Shown: positions 23,930 through 35,639 of the stretch, one piece after another
Position numbering within the stretch: position 1 is the stretch's first letter
Layout of the letters: each line of letters begins with the position of its first letter
Origin: Cristatella mucedo
Lineage: Eukaryota; Bryozoa; Phylactolaemata; Cristatellidae
Reading direction: 5' to 3'
Assembly (NCBI GenBank): GCA_009760855.2
Contig: WPIO01000191.1
Span: 220,501-280,500 of the forward strand
Length of the DNA stretch: 60,000 nucleotides
Notes under the pieces: generated by a model
Databases searched by the model: none
What the model was told of the DNA's origin: nothing
The model's input: only the letters and a program-made list of their open reading frames with translations
Made by a program: the position numbers and the translations under genes

Positions 23930-24500
23930 TCTGGGCTGGATCACTGTAATTCCATTTGGCTGGGCTACCAAAGAAAGCCACGAGGCCACTGCAGCTGGCT
24001 ATGAATATTGCTGCAAGGCTAGTTTGCAAATCTCAGAGGTTTGACCACTGGTCTCCTTTGCTGAAAGCGCTTGGATGCTGCCGGTTGATCAACAGATACA
24101 GAGTAAAGTTCTTGCACTGAACCATTAGGCCTGCCACGGCTTGGCTCGTTTATAGATGAAATGCCACTCTAGTTTCAGGCTCCTCTAGCCCTCCGGCCCT
24201 GCATTGACGATAAATGAGCTGTTCCATGCCTCCGCTAAAAGAATGTTGGCGAAAAAAACTTTTACTCTGCAGTACTTACACTGTGGAACTCACTTCCACG
24301 ATTCTTTTGCAATGATATCAACCTTCATGCTACCCACTATGGCACATCCAGTCCAGTGGTCCTGAGCTGCCACTTCCTTGCTACTTACTAACTAAACCGC
24401 CCTGGTGACTCATCAATGCTTCTCACTTTCTGTTTGTGGTGTGATATGAAGACTGTTGGCTGCCGAATGAGTGCCGAATGCTTCCACCTAGGGGTTCGGA
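23930..24500 (+). mobile_element. LINE family-2 3' region upstream of cassette B
   Basis: TTGGCTGGGCTACCAAAGAA matches the start of the nested family-2 piece (minus strand at about 15540). GTGGAACTCACTTCCACGAT, TCCTGAGCTGCCACTTCC and GACTGTTGGCTGCCGAATGA follow. The frame is broken. A TTTAGGG cassette starts at its 3' UTR. Confidence 0.75.
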
Positions 24501-24504
24501 CGTT

Positions 24505-25250
24505 CCTTCTAGATATTTATCTTTCATCATTTCCCCCGGAAGTTTCCCCTCCCCCGGCGGTAGGACATCCCCCCCCCCTGGAGTCTAAGGCTTATAGTTT
24601 AGGGTTTAGGGTTTAGGATTTAGGGTTTAGGGTTTGGGATTTAGGGTTAAGAGCGGGATGCGCCTTCGCCGCCTAAATCCACCCTCGCTCGTAGTTATAC
24701 TCACTAGACCTCGGAGGCTTCGCGCCCATTTGTAAGAACGCGCTGTACTCGGTAGCGCACACCCACTTTCAAGGGTGCGCCTGGCGGCGTCGGAAAGAGC
24801 GAGCGACCGGGACCCAACTGCCGCGGGACGACAGAAGTGCATGGCTTGCTGACGCTGCTACAATCGCTGCGGACGCCACTGCCACAGCCGCGGCCCCCCA
24901 TACGCCTCCCTTATCCCCCACTGCTGGCGCAACCGCAGCCGCCGCCGCTGCTGCCGCCGCCGCCGCTGCCGCCGCCGCCGCCGCTGCCGCCGCCGCCGCC
25001 GCTGCCGCCGCCGCCGCCGCAGCCGCTGCTGCTGCCGCCGCCGCCGGGGTATGTAAAAATTGGTATAAGACGAGTCTTGTATGTGCGAAAATACGGTATA
25101 TACACATATACCTGTATTCGCAGTTATGCGTTCGTCAACGTGGAGATGAGTGTCCAACCCTGGGCGGGAAGGTCTGGGGGAATATCCTAGGGTCCACCAG
25201 GCAGAATGTCTGGGGGAAACGTTCGGGGGGATGTCCTACAACCCGCCGCG
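24505..25250. repeat. TTTAGGG-like cassette, copy B
   Basis: Inverted ends GTAGGACATCCCCCC (about 24561) and GGGGGGATGTCCTAC (about 25225) bracket degenerate TTTAGGG repeats (24592-24650), a GC-rich block GGCGGCGTCGGAAAGAGCGA (24782) and a (CCGCCGCTG)n minisatellite (24935-25045). LINE family-2 sequence lies on both sides (24500; 25258 CTATACAAAACTCTCCTGCG). Confidence 0.7.
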
Positions 25251-25489
25251 GTTATAGGGCGCTATACAAAACTCTCCTGCGTAATACCCACATAGCTTTT
25301 GTGGCTTTGTGGAGTTACATGCGTTGCATCAATTTTGAATTGAACAATTGAGAACATTCATGGGTCTGGCAGACAAATAGTTGACGCGGTTCAAGTCGTA
25401 CTTGTCAGATCTTGTGCAATCCGTGTTGTATGGGGGTCAAGTTTCTTTCACCAGACCTTTCCCCTGAGTGGTCTCACAAGGCACTCTCT

Positions 25490-25692
25490 ACACTGCGTGC
25501 TGACACTGTTCATGCTGCCACTAACCACATTTGCATGCTGACCCAGTGCATGTAACCCCTAACCATGTTATTCATTTTGTTTGTTTTTCAAGCATGATTT
25601 TACTAACTATTCTATTGCGTATCACTTTGCAGCAAATGTAAAGCGCCTAGAAAAAGATTAAGTTCTCTGAGGGCGCTTTATCAAGTGCAATA

Positions 25693-25726
<34 letters not shown>

Positions 25727-25735
25727 AAACCTTTG
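25490..25735 (+). mobile_element. LINE family-1 3' tail inserted in duplicated segment B
   Basis: A standard tail (TGCGTGCTGACACTGTTCAT to ATT repeats) interrupts sequence that is continuous at about 775-785 in segment A. Insertion therefore followed the duplication. Confidence 0.88.
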
Positions 25736-25849
25736 CTGATCTCCGTTTATACTAAACCTCTGGGAAAGGTAATTTGGGCCTATGCGATCGGCTATCACTT
25801 TTATGCTAGTGATAGTCAGCTGCACTTGTCATTGAAACAAAAACTTGCT

Positions 25850-26003
25850 AATCTAGCAACCTTTTCTGTATGGCACCCGAAGGGCCTTTTTGGCAATCAC
25901 CATCAGTGGCAATCAAGGATCGACCGCCGTACGATTCAAACACACAATCTTGGAGCCGACGTCGTGAAAAGCAGCCGCCTTGCCAAGCGTGCCATCACGG
26001 CTA
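25850..26003 (-). repeat. SINE-1-like copy in duplicated segment B
   Basis: Partner of 905-1065: GGAGCCGACGTCGTGAAAAG and GCCATCACGGCTAACC. Confidence 0.8.
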
Positions 26004-26854
26004 ACCAGCTGTCGGAGTTCGCTGCAGCAACTGTTAAACTGAATTCTTCCCATGCAGACATTCGATCCTGAATTTTTCCTAATTTTCTTAAAATTAACAA
26101 CAATAAAACTGAGCTGCTACTCACACAACACACCACGCGCATGGCTGGACTACAAGACTTTGCTCTTGGTGGTGCAGTTGTGTGACCGTCACCGTGGGCT
26201 AGGAATTTAGTCTTGTCTTTAAAAACTGCCTAACATTCGAAAGTTTCATGAAGACGAACGCCTCCAAATTCTTAAACGGTGGTAAATGAACAATTAGGCA
26301 AGTTCTTTGGGTTTTTTTTCTTGGCGGGATTATAGCAATTTCCTCTTGACTGGTTTACCAAGGAAAACCACTAGGCCATTGCCGCTGGTGATAAATATGG
26401 CTGCAGGACTAAATAACAAATCCCAGAGGTTGATGTGTTTAAACATGACGAGCCGTTTGGCCCCACCGGAACTTATGTATATCTTATAAGTACTTTATGC
26501 AACGTAGCCAAATCTCGAAGCTTGCCCTATTGCCAATATTTTTTTCATCTTACCGGTTGCTACTGCTTCCCCCATCACTTGAATTACGTTAGCAGCTGGC
26601 AGCTGCTTTAATAGAGCTAAATCCATAGACGCGTACTGACGTAATGGCAGCTGCACATCGGAGTGATTTCAGCCGAAGCCATACACCATACGCCTCCAAG
26701 CAAAGACCCTTTCTGTGAATAAAAATGGTTTATATAATAGTAATAATCCATTTGATATGTCGCCTTCAGAAAAAATCTCTTTCTAGGCATTTTTACATTT
26801 ATTAGCCAAGGCCAAAGGCAATAGGCGTCGCCAGGCTTTCGGGGGCCCTCTTAC

Positions 26855-26985
26855 AGTCCTGTAGTCCTGAGCTGCTACTTCCTTGCTACTTACTAAATCA
26901 ACCGCTCTGATGACTCACCCAAAGCTTCTCACTTTCTTTTTATTGTGCGAGATGAAGACTGTTGGCTGCCGAATAGACGTTTCTC
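26855..26985 (+). mobile_element. LINE family-2 fragment upstream of cassette C
   Basis: CCTGAGCTGCTACTTCCTTG through GAAGACTGTTGGCTGCCGAA, the same family-2 stretch that precedes cassette B. Confidence 0.7.
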
Positions 26986-27713
26986 TCCGAACATTTCCCC
27001 CCCCCCGGACGTTTCCCCGGACAGTTCCCCCTAGGGTAGGACATTTCGCGCTGGGGTTTAGGGTTTAGAGTTTGGAGTTTAGGGCTTAGAGTTTAGGGTT
27101 TAGGATTTCGGATTTAGGGATTAGGGTTTGAGATTTAGGATTGAGAGCGGGCTGCGCCTCCGCCGCCTAAATCCGCCGTTGCTCGTATTCTGCGCTTTAA
27201 TTAGTGCATATTAGGGCGTAACGAGATCTCTTGAGATGGAGGTATACTCAGTAGACCTCTGAGGCTTTGGGCTCATTTTCAGGAACGCTCGGCACGCCGT
27301 AGCGCACGCCCGCTTTCAAGGGTACGGACAGGCGCCTGACGGCGTCGGAAAGAGTGAGCGGGAGCGAAGTCCCGTAGGACCGAAGTGTATGGCTTGCCGA
27401 CGCCACTACCACCGCCACAGCTGCTACCGCCGCTGCTACCGCCGCTCGCTCCGTTAGAAACCATCCTTCCAATCTTTCCAATTATACTGAATTGATTTTA
27501 TTTCAATAGAGTGTGAACTTCATTTAATCATGTACCGTATTTTCCCGGATACAAGACTCACCTAATTATAAGACGCACCCTAATACATAAGACGCGGGTT
27601 TCAACGATTTGTGTATAAGATATTTTGCATAAGACGCACCCATATAACAGACTCACCCTGGGTGCAGGGTAGGTAGAACTTCGCATAAGACGCGTCTTAT
27701 ATAAGCGAAAATA

Positions 27714-27801
<88 letters not shown>

Positions 27802-27945
27802 GTCTTCTTAGTTATAGGTTCATCAACATAGGAATACAATGTCATACCCCGGGAGGGAGAGATGTCTTTGGGGAATGTCCTAGGGTCCATCAGGGGGAAA
27901 ACTTCTGGGGAAACGTCCAAGGTGGAATGTCCTGCAACCCGCCAA
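26986..27945. repeat. TTTAGGG-like cassette, copy C
   Basis: Same layout as copy B: CCCCGGACGTTTCCCCGG, GGTAGGACATTTCGCGC, degenerate TTTAGGG (27055-27150), GGCGTCGGAAAGAGTGAGCG (27340), a (TA)n tract and closing GGAATGTCCTGC (27914). Then CTATACAAAACTCTCCTGCG of LINE family 2. An 'AAGACGC' motif (ATAAGACGCACCCT, CATAAGACGCGTC) recurs at 27550-27700. Confidence 0.65.
27716..27797. repeat. (TA)n microsatellite
   Basis: About 80 bases of TA inside cassette C. Copies A and B lack it at the same place. Confidence 0.95.
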
Positions 27946-28354
27946 GGCAGTGAGGGCGCTATACAAAACTCTCCTGCGTAATACCCACATCGCGCCTACG
28001 TGACTGCCTAACGACTCCTGGATACTGGTTTGAATGTGCACGGATGTCAGCCAGGAGCTGATCGAAGCCGTGAAAGCGTAGTTGCCTGTTAGGCTGGAGG
28101 TGCTACGTGCAGATTTAGTTTAATGCAGCCAGCCACGGTTCTCTCACTATTAGTCATAAAACGTTGTCATCATTAGAGCATAGGAACTAGAGGCACGGTC
28201 TTCATTGGTTTTGAGGTTCGTACGAACTCCAAGCCTTTGCAGACTATCGGTGAATTTTATGCGGAATGAAGCGGATTGTTATGACGAGCCACCGTCTTTG
28301 CGACCCATTTGCATGAGAACGCGAGAGAGCGAAATTGGATGAAGTTTGGTGGGT

Positions 28355-28434
28355 AAACTATAATGACGGCGTACTATAATATTCACTAAAAACTAAACTA
28401 TAATGACGGCGTACTATAACATTCACTAAAAACT
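28355..28434. repeat. 40-bp perfect-like tandem duplication
   Basis: AAACTATAATGACGGCGTAC ... TTCACTAAAAACT occurs twice in tandem with one difference (AATATT/AACATT). The surrounding 28000-28880 has no recognisable gene; part (28780-28865) resembles 23570-23655. Confidence 0.85.
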
Positions 28435-28879
28435 AGAAGTATAAGATTAACATGATATGAAAGAATAAATGAATACAGTATTTTAAATGCCAAAATAAGG
28501 CATTGTGGGCATCGGGAAAAAACGAAAGTTGAAGGGAGATGGGTGGATCACTTGAAAGCATTGAAAGAAATGAGATATTTTGACCAAGAGAACAAAAAAC
28601 TGAACAAAATTAAGAGGAAATAAACAAGTGATTACATCATGAGAGCTACACAATGGTGAATTCAAGATGACCGGCCAATCAAAAGTGTGATTGAACTCGC
28701 GTTACAAGAAGCTCCCTCTAATTACTGCTCTCCTTAATTATCTCCCTCTGCCCTCGGTGTATCGTGACTTTTTCCGGGGCCATGACTCTTTGAGATCCTA
28801 CGAAAAGGTATATAAACTAGATACGAGAGGTAAGACAAATTGAAACGTTGAGAGATGAAACAGACAAAAATCTTGCCGT

Positions 28880-29945
28880 TGTAGTTACCAGGTACAATCT
28901 AGGCTTTCGTGTATATGGCGAAATTCCCTCACTGTACCTCTACTTTGATCACTCCCACCTCTCCAGCACGTCGAATTCTCTGAACTCCCTTGCTGGAGGT
29001 ATTGATGACATCCGGCCATGAATGGCAGCAAACATTCTCAAAATTAATGATGATAAAACTGACTTACTGATACAGGCAAACCAAGAATGATTCAGAAATT
29101 GCAAAGGCATACGCTAAACATCGGTTTTTCCAGCATATCTCTTATAGAACATGCACGAAATCAAGATGTCCTGTTTCAAAGTGACTTTTTTAATCGACCA
29201 CACCAGCACCACAGTCAAGTATGACTACTTTCAGCTACACAACATTGCCAAAGTACGGGCTTGTTTAGGCAGGTATACCACATATAAATTTGGTCAAGCA
29301 TTTTTGAAATCCTGTCTTGACTTCTGTAGATCACTGCTTGCTGTGTTATCGGCCTGTGCACTCAGACACTTACAGCTGATACAAAACTCTGCAGCTAGCC
29401 TTGTCTGTGGTGGGCGTCGCAGTTGCCACGTCTCATCTCTTCTCGCCGACCTGCACTAGCTACTAGTCAAGCAACGCAACGGCTTCAAGGTTTTGTCACT
29501 TACTTTTAGGTCCCTACATTCTTTGGCTCCAGCCAACCTAACAAATTTGCTCCTCTACTAGGCCAAACATCGTACCACACGCTTTTCGGAATCTAATTGT
29601 CTACCTACAACTTGTACGATATTCAAATCCTTTCTAGACCGTGCCTGTAGTTCGGATGCTCCATAAGCCTGGAAATCACTTTCGACTTGCGTCACAATAT
29701 CTGCAGATAGTAGCACATTTAAAAAGAAACTTAAAACGCATATATTTATGATAGCATTTAGTGGGTTCCTGGGATTCGTTTTTTATGAGCTTATGCGTGC
29801 TGATACTATGCATGACATCCCTAACCACGATATTCTTCTCGTTTATCGAGAATGCTACCACAAACCATTTCATCGTTCTTCCTTTGCACCAAATGTAACG
29901 TGCCTGCAAAAAATTGGGTTCTCGAGTCCGCTATATCAAATGTAA
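28880..29945 (+). mobile_element. 5'-truncated decayed LINE family 1
   Basis: It starts near the YADD region (YNLGFRVYGE, STSNSLNSLAGGIDD) and runs through the C-terminal domain (LDFCRSLLAVLSACALRHLQ, NSAASLVCGGRRSCH) to a family-1 tail ending GTAATATTATTATTA. Stops and frameshifts are frequent. The catalytic motif is altered. Confidence 0.82.
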
Positions 29946-30642
29946 TATTATTATTACTACTCGCTCGAGCCCCACTGGTGAGCTGTATGGTTGCAGGGTT
30001 GGTCGGTAATATCTTATCAACTGTTTACGGATGACAGCTTTTATGTCGTGGTTCAACAGGTCCTATAATAATAATAAATCTACTGTGGTGACCTAAGATT
30101 GCATAGGCTAAGTAGCATGGATTTTACCTCGCGACTTAGATCATTCATGCACATGCACAATATTACAATGCGATTGTAGAAAGCTAGCCCTCGGCATGCA
30201 TAATGGGGTTCTGCCGTCACGAGGTAACTATATTAAACTCGAGTTAGGGGCTTGGACGAAGAGACACGAGGTGGTAAGCCCAGGCACGCATTTAAAATGG
30301 GCAGCTGGAATCTTTCTAATTGAATGACTCGTAAACAGGAAGGCTAGACATATACGAGCTTACAATATTTCAATTATCCTCTTGCATATCGATCAAATTA
30401 CATTAATTAATTGAAGGTCGATTAACAATCTTTCGGCAAATAAAAATGCAAGCTGCCAGGAACTTGCGGCGTCTGAAAGTCACACATACCGTGAAAGCTA
30501 TGAGGGTTTGATTACCGTAGCACTGAGCGTCGTTCGATAACTCAAGCTTGTACCTCTAGGGAAACAAGCGTGACGAACTTTGCAGCAGGTCGTAAGTTGA
30601 CCGGAAGCAGAAGCGAATGGCCGGTGGCAGATTGCAGGCGTT

Positions 30643-30724
<82 letters not shown>

Positions 30725-30760
30725 ACTCCCTCTCTCGCTCTCTCTCTCATTCTTGAATAA
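29890..30760. repeat. Segmental duplication 3, left copy
   Basis: Direct homologue of 33640-34680: LINE tail, CCCCACTGGTGAGCTGTATG, GTCGTGGTTCAACAG, CATATTAAACTCG-like and GCATCTTTCTCTTTGAATGA-like blocks, ending in a (CT)n tract (30642-30723). No coding sequence seen. Confidence 0.82.
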
Positions 30761-30764
30761 CAGT

Positions 30765-31955
30765 CTGTGAGTAAGGCGGCTTTCGGCTTGAGTGCAATGC
30801 AATCACATGACAGTAGCGTGATCGGGGGGGGGAGGAAGGGGCGGCTCACAGGGTACACTCATCGTTCGAGCATTGGTCGTTCGAGGAGCAGCAAGGTCAG
30901 GTTGTATGTCCTGCTTGGCTAAGATGGTGATGTGCACAGGTCATCGAATGCTGCCATATAGAATCCTGTGGTTAATTATTAAATTAATATACTATTAGAA
31001 TACGTGTCATCTCGTGTGAGCCGTATGGACCAGCGGCCTGTCAGCAGGGTTAGCCAGTTGAAGCCTTGCACCTGTAGTGGCAGCCTTGATGGGAATTACC
31101 CGAGGGAGTAACCTGGATGATAAGATCGTGCTGAACCGGAGCTATATTTGTCTAGACTGTCGGGGAGCTTTTGGCGCTGGCTTCTTGTCCTCATCTCCGT
31201 CTTCTTACCGGTTGCCGCTGCTTCTCCCGACGATTAATATCCGCCAGCAGCAAGGGGTTCCTGTTACAGAGACAAATCTTGCTAAACTGGCAATGCTATG
31301 ACTGCGGCACATCGGACTGATGTCAGCCGAGGCACTCGAGTAACCGTACGCCGAACAACTGCAAGCCAGTACCCTTTATCAGTACAAACGTGGTTTATCA
31401 GCCCAGGCAGCAGGCGATAGCTGCAGCTGCCTGTCAGCGGTCCTCTGCTGCACCACAATCTGCTCCTTCAACAGTGCTCCGTGTCAACTTGAGCTTCGGT
31501 CCCTATGAATAGCATAAGCACGAGATGTTAGCTCAGCAAGGTCAGCGCTTGGGAGGGTCTGTCAAGCAATAATGCTAAGCTAGACATACCAAAAAAACAT
31601 CGGAGTATACGATAAGATTGTATCGTATATACCCATCAGACTCACTCATGGAACCGCATGGAAAGTATGACTCGCTGCAAGATAATAAAAACTGTTAGTT
31701 ATACGTACTGAATCGTTGGTAGCTTCAGTTCCCAATAAGGACGCCGACGGTGCACAGTAGTCGGTTGCACAACGCGGCTACGTGTATCCGTATCGTACGA
31801 GCGACTTCGTTCAATCATTCACCGCTTTCGCAGTCACCGAGTACGTCGGAACCGGCTCAGTTGCAAAGTTCAGAGCCCATTCTGAATCCCAGAGTGACAG
31901 AGTGTAGCAGTAGCAGTATCACTAGCAGTAGCAAAGAGCCGCCGCTATAAGGAAG
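30765..31955. other. Unassigned stretch with one dispersed-repeat copy
   Basis: 31190-31510 (TCTTACCGGTTGCCGCTGCT, CACATCGGACTGATGTCAGC, TTGAGCTTCGGTCCC) is related to 1595-2155 and 26545-26850. The rest has no gene or repeat that I can name. Confidence 0.5.
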
Positions 31956-32120
31956 CAGTGTCCATCAATGCCTGCATCTATCCATGCTTCCCGCAGACTA
32001 AGCAAAAGTATACAACGCAGTACAAAATAATGTTTTTAATAGTTTTACATAATGTTTCTCCGTCCACAACTCCTCAAACACTAAGCGGGTGTAGGCAGAA
32101 AAAAATAGGTGGAAATAAAT

Positions 32121-32321
32121 ATGGGTGGAAGTTCAATAACAAATGTCGCTGATCCTGCTGATCCTTCTGATGTTGCAACTAAATCCTGTGTAGATAAAAC
32201 AGTTATCAAAATAACAGAAGTAATAACGATCTCAACGAATTCTAAGCCTATGCATTCAATTATAAATTTATCAACATCTTATTTATGGACAACAAGACGT
32301 CTCCACCAGTACTATTATTAA
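32121..32321 (+). pseudogene. Fibre-like frame (GGxxITNVADPxDPxDVATK)
   Basis: Starts at ATG: MGGSSITNVADPADPSDVAT, then KSCVDKT. The pattern GG-x2-IT-N-A-DP-x3-D-A-T-K-x-x-VD is common in fibre proteins of phages and is also seen in some Polinton-like ORFs. The frame then becomes unremarkable. It lies 0.9 kb before the integrase. Confidence 0.4.
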
Positions 32322-32497
32322 GAGTTATGGTTGTTGGAGCATCTAACTTGCATTTCTTAGACCTAGTAGTGATCCAACTGTTGTATCCGGTGAAACAGGA
32401 GCTATAAATACTTCTAAAAAGAGAGGATTATGAGGAAATGGAGGATTAGACTTAAAGTAGTATGCATGTTTTAGTAAATTACCGACTGATTATTACT

Positions 32498-32773
32498 TCA
32501 TTGATAATCTTGGACGTTCAAATGGTAAACCTCTTGGTTAATTATGTATCCTCCTGAGAAATATAGATGAACAATTAATACTATTAACGCTTCTAACTTT
32601 TTCGATTTACGTTTACCTTTAACTAGTGGGAATAGTTTTGAAATAACACAAATAGCTTCATGGTCTAAACAATTGTGTAAACATGAAGTTGAAGAACATC
32701 CTTTTTTCAAGTGTGTCTTTACTAAAGAATATAATTTAGTTGGTTTCTCTTTTTTAAATGCATTGGAATTCAT
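32498..32773 (-). CDS. Small minus-strand ORF, unknown
   Basis: 91 codons from a real ATG: MNSNAFKKEKPTKLYSLVKT ... GCSSTSCLHNCLDHEAIC, then a basic KGKRKSKK segment. Cys/His-rich in the middle. It is on the opposite strand to the integrase remnant. Just upstream on the same strand, 32982-32848 reads MEIFCDICLNTFNEIEYLES and GHPYC, a C-x2-C/H-x2-C zinc-knuckle-like start. Unknown; possibly one broken gene. Confidence 0.35.
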   Translation of the reverse strand: MNSNAFKKEKPTKLYSLVKTHLKKGCSSTSCLHNCLDHEAICVISKLFPLVKGKRKSKKLEALIVLIVHLYFSGGYIINQEVYHLNVQDYQ

Positions 32774-33029
32774 GTAAAATTATGAACAAATTATGCTTGT
32801 ATCATTACGCATAAGACTAGAATCAAATTCTGTTTCATTCATATCTAGATCGCAGACATCACAACGTATTTCATATTTTGTTTTGTTTTCTTTAATTTTG
32901 GTGGTTTACAATAAGGATGACCTGATTCAAGGTATTCGATTTCATTAAATGTATTTAAACATATGTCGCAAAATATTTCCATTCTCTATAGAAAGTCATT
33001 TTTAACTCTATAAGAAAAAATAGTAGAAG

Positions 33030-33605
33030 GTAAGTTCGATCCTGGCTTAGATATAAGTCAAGTATTCAAGCCAAGACCTAAGGAAATTCCACCAGGTTTC
33101 TTTAATATTGTTGAACCTAATGAAAATTATCAAGCAGACATTTGATATATGCAAATGATTCTGGATATAAATATGCTTTGAGTTTTATTGATGTTGCTAG
33201 TGGATATAAAGATTCAAGACCACTTACAACAAAGTCTTCGAAATAAGTAACACAAGCAATAATAGACATTTATAGAAAAAGACCTTTAGAATGGCCAAAG
33301 AGGATAACAGTAGATCCAAGATCACAATTTAAAGGAGATTTTACAAAAGAAATGATAAAGCATGAAACACGTGATATAGAAGGTACAAGTAAAAAGAGTG
33401 TTGCATTAGTTAAAAGAATGAATAGAAGAGTAGCTTAGAGTGCGTTTATTGCACAAAATGAAAAATAATTAGGAGGTATTAATAAAGGAGATTACACTAC
33501 AAACAAAGAGTGGATTGATAATTTACCAAAGATTATTGATTATCTAAATAATAGTATTACAAGAACAGCTGGTGAAAAACTTCCTAAAGCACAAAAAAAG
33601 AAATA
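33030..33605 (+). pseudogene. Retroviral-type integrase remnant (Polinton-like)
   Basis: FDPGLDISQVFKPRPKEIPP, NYQADI (first Asp), SGYKYALSFIDVASGYKDSR, WPKRITVDPRSQFKGDF (second Asp), then NKEWIDNLPKIIDYLNNS. This is the rve integrase-core layout and the NYQADI/YKYALSFIDV wording is that of Polinton integrases. Several in-frame stops (for example after QADI) and a frameshift disable it. No third catalytic Glu is clear. Confidence 0.75.
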
Positions 33606-33639
33606 GTAAAACTAAAGAAGCCAAAATATCGTAGAAAAG

Positions 33640-34456
33640 TTGGAGCTTTAGAGCGTATAGAAAGAGATTGAGTTCTCTGAGTTCGCTATAGCAAATGTAT
33701 TATTATTATCATTACTCGCACAGGCCCCACTGGTGAGCTGTATGGTAGCAGGGCTAGTTGGTAGTAGCCTGGCAACTATTTACTGATGGCAGCTTTGAAG
33801 TCGTGGTTCAACAGACCCTAGAATAGGAATAAATTTACTGCGGTGACATAACATTGCGTAGGCTAAGTAACATAGATTTAACATCGCGACTTTGAATCGT
33901 TCGTTCGCATCCACAAGATTACAAAGTGATTGTGGAAAGCGAACCTTGGGCATGCCTGATGACGTTCCGCCGTCATGAGGTAACCATATTAAACTCGTGA
34001 GTTGTGGCTTTGACAAAGAGGAACGAGGTGGTGAGCCCACATACGCTTTGAAAAATGGCCGGCTGGCATCTTTCTCTTTGAATGAATCGTAAACCGGAGG
34101 GCTAGGACACACACGATCTCACAATATTTCAATTATCCTCTTGTATTTCCATCAAATTACTGTAATGGAAGCTCGATTAATAATCCTTCAGCAAAGGAAA
34201 ATGCAAGCTGATACTTACTGGCTGTCTCTGAAAGTGACACCTACCGTGAAAGCTGTGACGATCTGATTACAGTGGCACTCTATTAGCCTCGTGCGGCGTT
34301 CGAGAAGTCGAGCTATCGCCTCAAGGGAAACAAACGTGACGAAATTCACCTTAGAATTCAACGTGGCAGATCGCTGGCGTTTCGATGATCGGCGATACGT
34401 ATGCTTCCGCAGTATTGTTCGGCTGTCGATGTACATTTCTTTTTTGTCTCTAGCTA

Positions 34457-34511
<55 letters not shown>

Positions 34512-34536
34512 GTCTGTCTTTGTATTTCTCTGTCTG

Positions 34537-34599
<63 letters not shown>

Positions 34600-34680
34600 C
34601 TCTCTCTCGCTCTCTCTCGCTCTTACTCTCTCGCTCTCTCGCTCTCTCTCTCTCTCTCTCTCGTTGTCTCTCTCTCAAAA
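33640..34680. repeat. Segmental duplication 3, right copy
   Basis: Partner of 29890-30760, ending in (CTGT)n then (CT)n at 34450-34675. Its left end joins the Polinton-like remnant through a short LINE family-1 tail (33650-33712). Confidence 0.82.
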
Positions 34681-34879
34681 TCCTAGACACGAGCAATTTT
34701 TTTAATGCTACTGCACGATCCTGCTTGATCTATGAGTTGTGCTTAACACAATTGATGACGATATCCAACTTAGACTATTGAGACCAATTACCTTGGCCCG
34801 GGGTAAGGTGCTTCGCTTTGCCTATCAAAATCCTGTGTTTGAGCCCTGCTGTATTTATGAAGTGCCTAGAGAGTTAAAG

Positions 34880-35215
34880 TTCCATTAGTGTGCTACACTA
34901 GACTGTGGAACTCGCTTCCACAATTCTTACGCAACAACAACTACTCTCCTACTGCCGACTATTTCACATCCTTTTCTGCGGTCCTGAGCTGCTACTTCTA
35001 TGCTACTCACTACCTCAACTGCTCTCCTGATTCTGCTATGCTTCCCACTTTTTCTTTGTTGCGTGAGACGAAGTCTGTTGGCTACCGAATGCATACCGAA
35101 AGCCACTTAGGCTGTGAGTGCTCTATGCAAAACTCTCCTGCGTAACACCGACATGGTCTTTATGACTTTGTGGAGTTACAGATGGAGATACATTACATTA
35201 CATTATACAAATTAT
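34880..35215 (+). mobile_element. LINE family-2 3' end
   Basis: C-terminal remnant RLWNSLPQFLRNNNYSPTAD and SPDSAMLPTFSLL, then the tail GGAGTTACAGATGGAGATAC followed by ACATT repeats. Preceded by a diverged SINE-2-like head (34790-34880). Confidence 0.85.
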
Positions 35216-35374
35216 TTATATTGCTGGCGAGGGTGCCCTTTTACATTTCTACAGAACCTCTGGGAAATGCGATTCGGGATCAAGTTTTAGATATCTTTTA
35301 TAGAATTGGCTTTTACTTGTAAGTCGCCTGTAGCAGCTGCCTTACTCAATCATTAGAATCTGCTGGAATGTAGT

Positions 35375-35585
35375 GCTTCTCCGTCTGAAACTCCACAAAG
35401 CCCCAAATACTATTTGGATGTTAAGCATGAGAGTTTTGTATAGCACACTCGCAGCCTAAGCGGCTTTCTGCATGCATTCGGTAGCCAACAGACTTCATCT
35501 CACGCAACAAAGGGAAAGTGGGAAGCATAGCAGAGTCAGGAGAGCAGTTGAGGTAGTGAGTAGCATTGAAGTAGCAGCTCAGGAC
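35375..35585 (-). mobile_element. LINE family-2 3' end, inverted relative to its neighbour
   Basis: The reverse complement of the same tail and UTR as 34980-35200, starting CTCCGTCTGAAACTCCACAA. It ends at CAGCTCAGGACC, cutting the fragment at 35640. Confidence 0.85.
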
Positions 35586-35639
35586 CAGCTACTTACAAAC
35601 GGATTTCGTGTCTTGTAGCCATTCAATGCTGAATTTATG

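Larger units (their letters stand above)
31960..33645. mobile_element. Second Polinton-like remnant (integrase and structural pieces)
   Basis: AT-rich block distinct from its surroundings. It holds a retroviral-type integrase remnant (plus, 33030-33600), a short fibre-like frame (plus, 32121), and two small minus frames (32498-32773; 32848-32982). Edges are the sequence break near 31960 and a LINE tail at 33650. Confidence 0.6.

Noticed and set aside
24590-24655. Chromosome end (telomere)
   Set aside because: The TTTAGGG-like repeats are short, degenerate, flanked on both sides by ordinary sequence and occur in three cassettes. They are interstitial.
24837-25190. Proline-rich or poly-alanine protein
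   Set aside because: Produced by the (CCGCCGCTG)n minisatellite inside cassette B.
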